DNA of 17,945 bases from Gammaproteobacteria bacterium (GTDB lineage Bacteria > Pseudomonadota > Gammaproteobacteria > JAABTG01): NCBI GenBank assembly GCA_030066245.1, contig JASJBY010000072.1, forward strand, positions 1 through 17,945, written 5' to 3'. Positions 1 to 6,163 of the stretch are shown here, in pieces; the stretch's first letter is position 1, and the number at the start of each line of letters is the position of its first letter. The notes beneath the pieces are model-generated. The model was not told the origin of the DNA. It made no database searches and was given only the letters and a program-made list of their open reading frames with translations. A program made the translations under genes and the position numbers.

Positions 1-695
1 GCGTGCATGCGCTGGTGGAAGGGATTAAATCGGGTCTCGACACGGTGACCGACACGGAAGTTGTCGTGTGTCCGCCCTTTGTATACCTGGAAACGGTCAG
101 CCGCCTGATTTCGGGAACGTCTGTGGTGCTCGGTGCCCAGAACGTAGCCAAGGAAGACCCGGGCGCGTTCACCGGGGAGATAGCGGCACCCATGCTCAGG
201 GACTTCGGCTGTCAGTACGTGATCGTCGGTCACTCGGAGCGCCGCAACCTCTACGGCGAGACCGACTCGCTGGTCGCCGACAAGTTCGCGCGAGCCCTGC
301 AGGAGGGGCTGAAGCCGATACTTTGCGTGGGCGAGCTGCTGGAAGAACGTGAGGCGGGCAAGGAGCGCGAAGTGGTGGCGCGTCAAGTCAACGCCGTGAT
401 CGAGAAGGTGGGCATCGCCGGTGTAGGCAAGGGTGTGATAGCCTACGAGCCGGTCTGGGCTATCGGCACAGGCAAGACCGCCAGTCCCGAGCAGGCCCAG
501 GAGGCGCATGCCTTCATCCGCGAACAGATGGCCTCTCACGACGGAACGGTCGCAGAGTCGACGCGGATCCTCTACGGAGGCAGCGTGAATGCCGGCAATA
601 TCGACGGCCTGGTTGCGGCGCCGGACATCGACGGCGGCCTGATAGGCGGTGCCTCCTTGAAGCCACAGGATTTCCTGGCGATTTGCCGGGCGTAG
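1..695 (+). CDS. tpiA: Triosephosphate isomerase, 5' truncated by the window edge
   Basis: Triosephosphate isomerase interconverts dihydroxyacetone phosphate and glyceraldehyde 3-phosphate in the cytoplasm, in glycolysis and gluconeogenesis. The reading frame is open from the left edge (first full codon at 3) and ends at TAG 693-695, giving 230 visible residues against about 250 for the family. Roughly the first 20 residues are missing, including the NWKMNG segment that carries the catalytic lysine. Visible hallmarks, counted from the codon at 3: AQN near 45, catalytic His77 in VGHSERR, catalytic Glu149 in AYEPVWAIGTGK, and the phosphate-gripping YGGSVN (191-196) and GGASL (215-219). The GTG at 3 is an internal valine codon, not a start. 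The next gene, secG, follows after 10 nt, so the two are probably cotranscribed. The identification is secure. Confidence 0.98.
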   Translation, partial: VHALVEGIKSGLDTVTDTEVVVCPPFVYLETVSRLISGTSVVLGAQNVAKEDPGAFTGEIAAPMLRDFGCQYVIVGHSERRNLYGETDSLVADKFARALQEGLKPILCVGELLEEREAGKEREVVARQVNAVIEKVGIAGVGKGVIAYEPVWAIGTGKTASPEQAQEAHAFIREQMASHDGTVAESTRILYGGSVNAGNIDGLVAAPDIDGGLIGGASLKPQDFLAICRA

Positions 696-705
696 GTCTG
701 ATACA

Positions 706-1065
706 ATGCAACCTGTCCTACTTGTTGTTCAGATACTGGTAGCCATATCGCTCATCGCCCTGGTGCTGTTGCAGCACGGAAAGGGCGCCGACATGGGCGC
801 GGCGTTCGGCGCTGGGGCGTCGGGTACTGTTTTCGGGTCGCGCGGCTCGGCGTCGTTCCTTACCCGAGTCACCGCGGTACTGGCTGCGGTTTTTTTCCTG
901 AACAGCATGGTTCTGGCATATATGGGGACGCGAGTCGCCGATCGCAGCAGCGTTGTGGAGCGCGTTCAGCCGGCACCCAGCGTCGAGGATACGCTGCTAG
1001 ATGTTCCTGCCGAGCCGGAAGACGCGGACAAGCCGTCGGACGTGCCGTCCGTACCGCCAGGATAG
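706..1065 (+). CDS. secG: Protein-export membrane protein SecG
   Basis: SecG is the small subunit of the SecYEG translocon and assists SecA-driven export across the inner membrane. The 119-residue product shows the family layout: a first membrane helix at about 3-22, the conserved loop LLQHGKGADMGAAFG with GTVFGSRG, and a second helix at about 52-73. The C-terminal tail (80-119) is acidic and proline-rich, which is normally the variable part of SecG. ATG 706 lies 10 nt after the tpiA stop with only a weak purine match (AGGT) upstream, so translation may be coupled to tpiA. The tpiA-secG-tRNA-Leu order is common in gammaproteobacteria. The identification is secure. Confidence 0.97.
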   Translation: MQPVLLVVQILVAISLIALVLLQHGKGADMGAAFGAGASGTVFGSRGSASFLTRVTAVLAAVFFLNSMVLAYMGTRVADRSSVVERVQPAPSVEDTLLDVPAEPEDADKPSDVPSVPPG

Positions 1066-1070
1066 GCTGG

Positions 1071-1095
1071 GTCCGGGGGGCCTGCCGGGCCGGAC
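1071..1095 (+). repeat. Small inverted repeat between secG and tRNA-Leu
   Basis: GTCCGG (1071-1076) and CCGGAC (1090-1095) are perfect inverted arms around a 13-nt G/C-rich loop, starting 6 nt after the secG stop and ending 11 nt before the tRNA. There is no T-run, so it is not a typical intrinsic terminator. It may instead mark an RNA-processing boundary, but it could be chance in GC-rich DNA. Confidence 0.35.
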
Positions 1096-1106
1096 GAATG
1101 TACACT

Positions 1107-1191
1107 GCCGATGTGGTGGAATTGGTAGACACGCTGTCTTGAGGGGGCAGTGGCGAGAGCCGTGCCGGTTCGAGTCCGGCCATCGGCACCA
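1107..1191 (+). tRNA. tRNA-Leu (anticodon GAG)
   Basis: This is a complete 85-nt class II tRNA. The acceptor stem GCCGATG (1107-1113) pairs with CATCGGC (1181-1187), followed by discriminator A and an encoded CCA (1189-1191). The anticodon stem 1134-1138/1146-1150 encloses the loop TTGAGGG with anticodon GAG at 1141-1143, which reads CUC and CUU leucine codons. A variable arm (about 1151-1163) typical of leucine tRNAs precedes the T arm, whose stem GCCGG/CCGGC (1164-1168/1176-1180) surrounds TTCGAGT. It lies 41 nt after secG, the same place as E. coli leuU, and I could find no promoter of its own, so it is probably processed from the secG transcript. Confidence 0.97.
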
Positions 1192-1383
1192 GCATCTGTG
1201 CGGGCGAATGGATACCCAGTTTCACGGACCCCCGAGAGCTGGTTTAGGTTGCTGAAGTGAGCAGCAAGCACAGCTTCTTATCCAGCTGACACCACCCCGG
1301 CTGCTTGCCCATCAGAGCAGCCATCGCCGCGGCAGCGCTCGGCGGTCACGGCACCGTGCGCAGGTAGCGAAGGCCAGACTGTC
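1192..1383 (+). other. Intergenic nuoA leader with several possible hairpins
   Basis: This 192-nt stretch separates the tRNA from nuoA and has no credible ORF on either strand. It should contain or follow the nuo promoter, but I find no convincing -35/-10 pair: TTGCTG at 1249-1254 has only a poor -10 (CAGCTT) at suitable distance. The second half is rich in short inverted repeats: 1299-1322 (listed separately), CGCCG 1325-1329 with CGGCG 1340-1344, and CACG 1347-1350 with CGTG 1355-1358. None is followed by a T-run, so a tRNA terminator is not visible. A weak Shine-Dalgarno GAAGG (1369-1373) precedes nuoA. Confidence 0.5.
1299..1322 (+). repeat. Perfect 7-bp inverted repeat in the nuoA leader
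   Basis: GGCTGCT (1299-1305) and AGCAGCC (1316-1322) are perfect inverted arms with a 10-nt loop, about 60 nt before the nuoA start. In RNA this would form a stable stem-loop, and in DNA it could be a dyad operator. No T-run follows, so termination is unlikely. Confidence 0.45.
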
Positions 1384-1740
1384 ATGCTAGAGAACTATGT
1401 CCCTATTTTGGTGTTCTTAGTGATAGGCATCCTGTTCGGCGTAATACCAATGCTGGCAGGGTTTCTGCTGGGGCCACGGCGACCCGACGACGAGAAGCTT
1501 TCGCCCTACGAATGCGGCTTTGAGCCCTTCGAAGACTCGCGGATGAAATTCGACGTCCGCTACTATCTGGTCGCCATCCTCTTCATTATTTTCGATCTGG
1601 AGATCGCCTTCCTCTTTCCGTGGGCGGTCGTGCTGGATGAGATCGGGTTGTTCGGATTTCTGGCCATGATGCTGTTCCTCGCCATACTGGTTATCGGCTT
1701 TATCTACGAGTGGAAGAAGGGGGCCTTGGAATGGGAGTAG
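1384..1740 (+). CDS. nuoA: NADH-quinone oxidoreductase subunit A
   Basis: NuoA is a small membrane subunit at the junction between the peripheral and membrane arms of complex I, next to the quinone channel. The 118-residue product has three membrane helices at about 7-29, 60-80 and 87-108. The conserved loop around YECGFEP (42-48, with Cys44) lies between helices 1 and 2, and the second helix carries the family signature FDVRYYLVAILFIIFDLE. The length is normal for the family. ATG 1384 is preceded by GAAGG at 1369-1373. This is the first gene of the nuo operon. Its last 10 nt contain the start of nuoB (ATGGGAGTAG), so the two are translationally coupled. Confidence 0.97.
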   Translation: MLENYVPILVFLVIGILFGVIPMLAGFLLGPRRPDDEKLSPYECGFEPFEDSRMKFDVRYYLVAILFIIFDLEIAFLFPWAVVLDEIGLFGFLAMMLFLAILVIGFIYEWKKGALEWE

Positions 1741-2207
1741 AAGGCATCCTTCAGGAGGGCGTCGTCACGACGACGGCGGACAAGCTCATCAACTGGGCTC
1801 GTACGGGTTCCATGTGGCCAATGACTTTCGGGCTGGCGTGCTGCGCCGTTGAAATGATGCACGCCGGAGCGGCGCGCTACGACCTGGACAGATTCGGCAT
1901 ACTCTTTCGACCCAGCCCCCGCCAGTCGGATGTCATGATCGTGGCCGGGACCCTAGTGAACAAAATGGCGCCGGCGCTGCGCAAGGTCTACGACCAGATG
2001 TCGGAGCCGCGCTGGGTGATTTCCATGGGCTCTTGCGCAAACGGCGGCGGCTATTATCACTACGCCTACTCCGTGGTCCGCGGCTGCGACCGAATCGTGC
2101 CGGTGGACATCTACGTCCCTGGATGCCCTCCGACGGCCGAAGCGCTTCTGTACGGCATTCTTCAGCTTCAGAACAAGATTCGCCGAACCAGTACCATCGC
2201 CCGCTAG
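1731..2207 (+). CDS. nuoB: NADH-quinone oxidoreductase subunit B (N2 cluster)
   Basis: NuoB holds cluster N2, the final 4Fe-4S centre that passes electrons to quinone at the NuoB/NuoD interface. Starting at ATG 1731 the product is 158 residues, the usual length, beginning MGVEGILQEG as in many proteobacterial NuoB proteins. The four N2 ligands are visible: the adjacent pair Cys37-Cys38 in GLACCAVEMM, Cys102 in GSCANGG and Cys132 in VPGCPPTAEALL. The frame is open upstream to a GTG at 1710, but that adds seven residues not expected in the family. The start overlaps the nuoA stop by 10 nt, and an AAGAAGGGGG stretch (1714-1723) serves as ribosome binding site. Confidence 0.97.
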   Translation: MGVEGILQEGVVTTTADKLINWARTGSMWPMTFGLACCAVEMMHAGAARYDLDRFGILFRPSPRQSDVMIVAGTLVNKMAPALRKVYDQMSEPRWVISMGSCANGGGYYHYAYSVVRGCDRIVPVDIYVPGCPPTAEALLYGILQLQNKIRRTSTIAR

Positions 2208-2214
2208 ACACCGC

Positions 2215-2913
2215 ATGACACTCTCACCCGAATCGCTTGCCGTGCGTCTACAGGAGCGCTTCAGCGTGGACGGGGTACGCTGCGTGGAGGCAGTGGGCGA
2301 GGTGACCATGGACGTGCCCGCGGCAAAGCTGCTCCCGGTCTGTCAGGCCCTGCGAGACGAGGCAGAGTTCGCCTTCGAGCAACTCATAGATCTGTGCGGC
2401 GTGGATTACAGCGCGTACGGCGTAGGAGAGTGGCAAACCAGCGACGGCGCCACCAGTTCCGGCTTCTCACGCGGCGTGGCGCCGGGGACACCGGGGCCCG
2501 ACGGCGGACAGGAGCGCCGCTTCGCGGTTGTGTACCATCTGCTCTCGGTGAGCAACAACCTGCGTGTGCGGGTGCAATGCTACGCACAGGACGAGCCTCC
2601 AAGGGTCAGTTCCGTCGTGGAAGTGTGGAACTCAGCAAACTGGTTCGAGCGCGAGGCGTTCGACCTGTTCGGCATCTTGTTTGAGGGACACCCGGACATG
2701 AGGCGCATTCTGACCGACTACGGCTTCGTCGGGCATCCGTTCCGCAAGGACTTTCCACTTATCGGTCACGTTGAGATGCGCTACGACCCCGAGAAGCAGC
2801 GTGTGGTGTACGAGCCTGTGAGCATCGAGCCGCGTACTCTGGTGCCGCGGGTACTGCGCGATGACAGCCGCTACGTCGAGGCGGAGCAGGACGAGGCGAA
2901 GGACGATGCCTGA
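2215..2913 (+). CDS. nuoC: NADH-quinone oxidoreductase subunit C
   Basis: NuoC is the 30-kDa-type subunit of the peripheral arm and scaffolds the connecting module together with NuoD. The 232-residue product contains the family core: the LIDLCGVDY segment (57-65), then NWFEREAFDLFGI (142-154), then HPDMRRILTDYGF and GHPFRKDFP (159-181). A hydrophilic insertion at about 70-100, rich in Gly, Ser and Pro, sits between the first strands, as in other beta/gammaproteobacterial NuoC proteins. ATG 2215 lies 7 nt after the nuoB stop, with no clear Shine-Dalgarno, so coupled translation is likely. It is a gene separate from nuoD, unlike the E. coli nuoCD fusion. The charged C-terminal tail overlaps nuoD by 8 nt. 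Confidence 0.96.
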   Translation: MTLSPESLAVRLQERFSVDGVRCVEAVGEVTMDVPAAKLLPVCQALRDEAEFAFEQLIDLCGVDYSAYGVGEWQTSDGATSSGFSRGVAPGTPGPDGGQERRFAVVYHLLSVSNNLRVRVQCYAQDEPPRVSSVVEVWNSANWFEREAFDLFGILFEGHPDMRRILTDYGFVGHPFRKDFPLIGHVEMRYDPEKQRVVYEPVSIEPRTLVPRVLRDDSRYVEAEQDEAKDDA

Positions 2914-4159
2914 GATCCGCAATTACACCCTGAACTTCGGTCCGCAGCATCCCGCCGCCCACGGTGTGTTGCGTCTGGTGCTCGAGATGGACGGGGAGGT
3001 GATCGAGCGGGCGGATCCCCATATCGGGCTGCTGCACCGGGCGACGGAGAAGCTGGCCGAGAGCAAGCCATTCAACCAGAGCATCGGCTACATGGACCGC
3101 CTGGACTACGTGTCCATGATGTGCAACGAACACGGCTACGTGCTTGCCATCGAGAAGCTCCTCGGCATCGAGGCGCCCATCCGCGCCCAGTACATCCGCG
3201 TCATGTTCGACGAGATCACCCGCATTCTGAATCACCTCATGTGGCTCGGCGCCCATGGGCTCGACATCGGGGCCATGACGGTGTTTCTGTACTGCTTCCG
3301 TGAGCGTGAGGACCTGATGGACTGCTACGAGGCCGTTTCGGGGACGCGCATGCACGCGACCTACTACCGGCCGGGCGGCGTCTATCGAGACCTGCCGGAG
3401 CGCATGCCGCAGCATGAGCCCTCCAAGTTCCGCTCTTCCGCGGAAGTGGCCCGCCTCAACGAAGACCGCCAGGGGTCGCTGTTAGATTTCATCGAGGCCT
3501 TCACGGAGCGCTTTCCGGCTCGCGTCGACGAGTACGAGACGCTGCTCACCGACAACCGTATATGGAAGCAGCGGACGGTCGGGATCGGTGTGGTATCTCC
3601 CGAGCGGGCACTGCAGCTCGGTTTCTCGGGACCAATGCTGCGAGGCTCCGGGGTCGAGTGGGATCTGCGCAAGAAACAGCCCTACGACGCCTACGACCGC
3701 GTGGACTTCGACATACCGGTGGGTGTCGGCGGCGACTGTTACGACCGTTACCTGGTTCGGGTGGAAGAGATGCGGCAGTCCAATCGCATCATCAAGCAGT
3801 GCGTCGACTGGCTGCGTGCTAACCCGGGTCCGGTGATGATCGACGACCACAAGCTCGTTCCGCCGCGGCGCGAAGCGATGAAGGAGGACATGGAAGCCCT
3901 GATTCACCACTTCAAGCTCTTTACCGAGGGTTATACCGTGCCCGAAGGTCAGGCCTACGCGGCGGTGGAGCATCCAAAGGGCGAGTTCGGCGTGTATATC
4001 GTCTCTGACGGCGCCAACAAGCCCTATCGCGTGAAGATCCGGGCACCCGGATTCGCGCACCTGGCGGCCATGAACGAGATGGTGTCCGGCCACATGCTGG
4101 CCGATGTGGTGGCCATCATAGGGACCCAGGACATCGTATTCGGGGAGATAGACCGCTGA
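2906..4159 (+). CDS. nuoD: NADH-quinone oxidoreductase subunit D (49 kDa type)
   Basis: NuoD is related to the large subunit of NiFe hydrogenases and forms most of the quinone-reduction pocket with NuoB. The 417-residue product shows FGPQHPAAHG (11-20), GLLHRATEKL (41-50), MDRLDYVS (63-70) and TRMHATYYRPGG (147-158), and ends in DIVFGEIDR. By family knowledge, the HPAAHG loop and Tyr68 form part of the quinone head-group site. The hydrogenase metal-binding cysteines are absent, as expected. ATG 2906 was chosen because it gives the usual N-terminus MPEIRNYTLNFGPQHP and overlaps the nuoC stop by 8 nt; the frame is open 15 codons further up but that part is nuoC in another frame. A GAAGGA purine tract lies just upstream. 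Confidence 0.97.
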   Translation: MPEIRNYTLNFGPQHPAAHGVLRLVLEMDGEVIERADPHIGLLHRATEKLAESKPFNQSIGYMDRLDYVSMMCNEHGYVLAIEKLLGIEAPIRAQYIRVMFDEITRILNHLMWLGAHGLDIGAMTVFLYCFREREDLMDCYEAVSGTRMHATYYRPGGVYRDLPERMPQHEPSKFRSSAEVARLNEDRQGSLLDFIEAFTERFPARVDEYETLLTDNRIWKQRTVGIGVVSPERALQLGFSGPMLRGSGVEWDLRKKQPYDAYDRVDFDIPVGVGGDCYDRYLVRVEEMRQSNRIIKQCVDWLRANPGPVMIDDHKLVPPRREAMKEDMEALIHHFKLFTEGYTVPEGQAYAAVEHPKGEFGVYIVSDGANKPYRVKIRAPGFAHLAAMNEMVSGHMLADVVAIIGTQDIVFGEIDR

Positions 4160-4665
4160 TGAGTGAGGCCACTGGCCGCAAGAGCGATTCCCTGTCCGCC
4201 CATGCGAGGGAGGAAATCGACCGCTGGCTGGAGCGATATCCGTCGGATCAGCGGCAGTCCGCGGTGCTGGCGGCGCTGCAAGAGGTTCAGCATGAGAACG
4301 GCGGCTTCCTGACCCGGGAGCTCATGGACGGGGTTGCAGATTATATCGGCATGCCTGAGATCGCCGTCTACGAAGTGGCCAGCTTCTACTCCATGTTCGA
4401 GCTGAAGCCAGTGGGGCGACACAGCATCTCGGTCTGCACCAACATATCCTGCATGCTCTGTGGAAGCGACGACATTCTCGAGTACATCGAGAAGAAGCTG
4501 GGCATTAAGCTCGGCGAGAGTACCGCGGACGGTAAATTCTTCCTGAAGAAAGAGGAGGAATGCCTGGCAGCGTGCCGCAGTGCCCCCATGATGCAGGTGG
4601 ACCATGTCTACTACGAGGATCTGACGCCCGCAAAAGTGGACGAGATTCTGGATAAGTTGGAGTGA
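4159..4665 (+). CDS. nuoE: NADH-quinone oxidoreductase subunit E (N1a cluster)
   Basis: NuoE is the 24-kDa-type subunit of the NADH dehydrogenase module and carries the 2Fe-2S cluster N1a near the FMN in NuoF. The 168-residue product has an N-terminal helical region (about 12-85) and a C-terminal thioredoxin-like domain. The four N1a ligands are Cys93 and Cys98 (CTNISC) and Cys135 and Cys139 (CLAAC), with family spacing. Two further cysteines are present: Cys101 follows the first pair closely (CMLC). The start overlaps the nuoD stop by one base (TGATG), with GGGGAGA (4142-4148) as a possible ribosome binding site. nuoF follows after 6 nt. Confidence 0.97.
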   Translation: MSEATGRKSDSLSAHAREEIDRWLERYPSDQRQSAVLAALQEVQHENGGFLTRELMDGVADYIGMPEIAVYEVASFYSMFELKPVGRHSISVCTNISCMLCGSDDILEYIEKKLGIKLGESTADGKFFLKKEEECLAACRSAPMMQVDHVYYEDLTPAKVDEILDKLE

Positions 4666-4671
4666 AGGTGG

Positions 4672-5967
4672 ATGGCTAACCAGGTCTGTTTCACAACCCT
4701 TCAGTTCGATGAGCCGTGGACCTACGAGAACTACCTCAGGGTGGGCGGCTACGAGGCATGGAAGGGTATTCTCAAAAACAGGATTCCGCCACAGATCGTC
4801 ATAGAGGAAGTGAAGAGCTCGGGCCTGCGGGGGCGGGGAGGGGCCGGCTTTCCGACCGGGCTGAAATGGAGCTTCATGCCCAAGGACAGTGGCATCCAGA
4901 AGTATATCGTTTGCAACTCGGACGAGTCGGAGCCGGGAACCTGCAAGGATCGGGACATACTGCGCTTCAATCCCCATGCACTGGTGGAAGGCATGGCCAT
5001 CGCCGGATATGCCATGGGCGCAACCGTTGGCTACAACTACATGCGCGGGGAGTTCCTCGACGAGCCCTTTCAGCGCTTCGAGCAGGCTGTCAAGGAAGCC
5101 TACGAGGCCGGCCTTCTGGGCAAGAACATTCAGGGCTCGGGGGTGGACTTCGACCTGTACGGATCTCTGGGGGCAGGGGCCTATATCTGCGGTGAGGAGA
5201 CGGCCCTGCTGGAGTCTCTGGAGGGCAAGAAGGGCCAACCCCGTTTCAAGCCGCCGTTTCCCGCCAATTTTGGTTTGTATGGTAAGCCGACCACCATCAA
5301 CAACACGGAGTCGCTGGCTTCGGTTCCCGTGATCATGCACAAAGGGGGCAAGTGGTTCTCGGAGCTGGGCACGGCGAATTCCGGCGGCGAGAAGCTGTTT
5401 TCCGTTTCCGGCCATGTGGAGAAGCCCGGAAATTTCGAGGTGCCGCTTGGGATCCCGTTCAAGGATTTGCTCGAGCTCGCCGGCGGTATACGCGGCGGGC
5501 GCGAGCTGAAGGCAGTGATTCCGGGAGGCTCCTCTGTGCCCGTGGTGCCGGGCGATGTGATGATGGCGGTCAACATGGACTACGACTCCATCGCGAAGGC
5601 GGGCTCCATGCTGGGTTCGGGCGCGGTCATCGTCATGGACGAGACCGCTGACATGGTGAAAGTGCTGCAGCGCATCTCCCGCTTCTATTACTCGGAGTCC
5701 TGTGGCCAGTGCACGCCGTGTCGAGAGGGGACGGGCTGGCTCTATCGCATGCTGACCCGGATCGTGGAGGGCAAGGGCCGAATGGAGGATCTGGACAAGC
5801 TTGACAGCGTCGCCTCGAAAATCATGGGCAGGACCATCTGCGCTCTGGGCGATGCGGCTGCGATGCCGGTGCAGAGCTTCGTGAAACATTACCGCCACGA
5901 GTTTCAGTATTACATAGAACACAGGCGCAGCATGGTGGAAGGGCCGGCGTCAGACAAAGCGGCGTGA
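4672..5967 (+). CDS. nuoF: NADH-quinone oxidoreductase subunit F (NADH/FMN-binding, N3 cluster)
   Basis: NuoF binds NADH and FMN and starts electron transfer in complex I, passing electrons through the 4Fe-4S cluster N3. The 431-residue product has the FMN/NADH fold with the glycine-rich GLRGRGGAGFPTG (51-63), CNSDESEPGTCKDRD (81-95) and GAYICGEETALLESLEG (169-185). A soluble-ligand-binding-like domain follows at about 245-330. The C-terminal N3 domain carries Cys344, Cys347 and Cys350 (SCGQCTPCREGTGW) and Cys390 (TICALGD). The length is normal. ATG 4672 follows a good Shine-Dalgarno, GAAGGTGG, that overlaps the nuoE stop. A 196-nt gap separates this gene from nuoG, which is unusual in an otherwise packed operon. 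Confidence 0.98.
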   Translation: MANQVCFTTLQFDEPWTYENYLRVGGYEAWKGILKNRIPPQIVIEEVKSSGLRGRGGAGFPTGLKWSFMPKDSGIQKYIVCNSDESEPGTCKDRDILRFNPHALVEGMAIAGYAMGATVGYNYMRGEFLDEPFQRFEQAVKEAYEAGLLGKNIQGSGVDFDLYGSLGAGAYICGEETALLESLEGKKGQPRFKPPFPANFGLYGKPTTINNTESLASVPVIMHKGGKWFSELGTANSGGEKLFSVSGHVEKPGNFEVPLGIPFKDLLELAGGIRGGRELKAVIPGGSSVPVVPGDVMMAVNMDYDSIAKAGSMLGSGAVIVMDETADMVKVLQRISRFYYSESCGQCTPCREGTGWLYRMLTRIVEGKGRMEDLDKLDSVASKIMGRTICALGDAAAMPVQSFVKHYRHEFQYYIEHRRSMVEGPASDKAA

Positions 5968-6163
5968 CTCGCGGGCAGTGACTGATGACGAGTGTCTGGT
6001 GTCCGGAGAGCGGCGGTGGCCCGGTACCCGCTGGACCGTTCCTTCCCGCCTCGAAACGGGCAGACAATGACATCCACAGAATCCACTGCTTGCGGCACAG
6101 GCTGCTCGGCACGTAAATCCGGAGCCGCGTCAGGCACGAGTTTGAACATTTGCATGTGTATCG
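5968..6163 (+). other. Unusually long nuoF-nuoG intergenic gap
   Basis: This 196-nt stretch separates two genes whose products contact each other and that usually lie a few bases apart. I find no convincing promoter, terminator or recognised gene. It holds short inverted arms CCCG (6045-6048) and CGGG (6057-6060), and a small open frame (ATG 6067 to stop 6193-6195, 42 codons) that overlaps the nuoG start. That frame has four cysteines, but its third-position G+C looks lower than in the nuo genes, so it is probably not coding. An in-frame TGA at 6143-6145 closes the nuoG frame upstream. Confidence 0.45.

Noticed and set aside
3..5. GTG at the left edge as the tpiA start
   Set aside because: It would leave out the NWKMNG catalytic lysine segment; it is an internal codon of a gene cut by the window edge.
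702..707. TACAAT resembling a -10 promoter box just before secG
   Set aside because: The only TTG-type -35 candidate (TTGCCG, 683-688) is 13 nt away, too close, and the box overlaps the secG ATG.
1710..1730. GTG start for nuoB seven codons upstream
   Set aside because: Family members begin at MGVEG, and the ATG 1731 start gives the normal 158 residues with a good upstream purine tract.
2861..2905. Upstream start for nuoD giving 15 extra residues
   Set aside because: The extra residues are Arg/Thr-rich and come from the nuoC coding region in another frame. MPEIRNYTLNFGPQHP is the expected N-terminus.
4024..5922. 632-codon open frame on the minus strand opposite nuoD, nuoE and nuoF
   Set aside because: It lies fully over genes whose products are unmistakable, its translation is His/Arg/Leu-rich with no recognisable domain, and such long antisense frames are expected opposite GC-rich codon-biased genes.
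5968..6163. Sigma-54 promoter around GGCAC repeats in the nuoF-nuoG gap
   Set aside because: The GG and GC dinucleotides are not at the required GG-N10-GC spacing.
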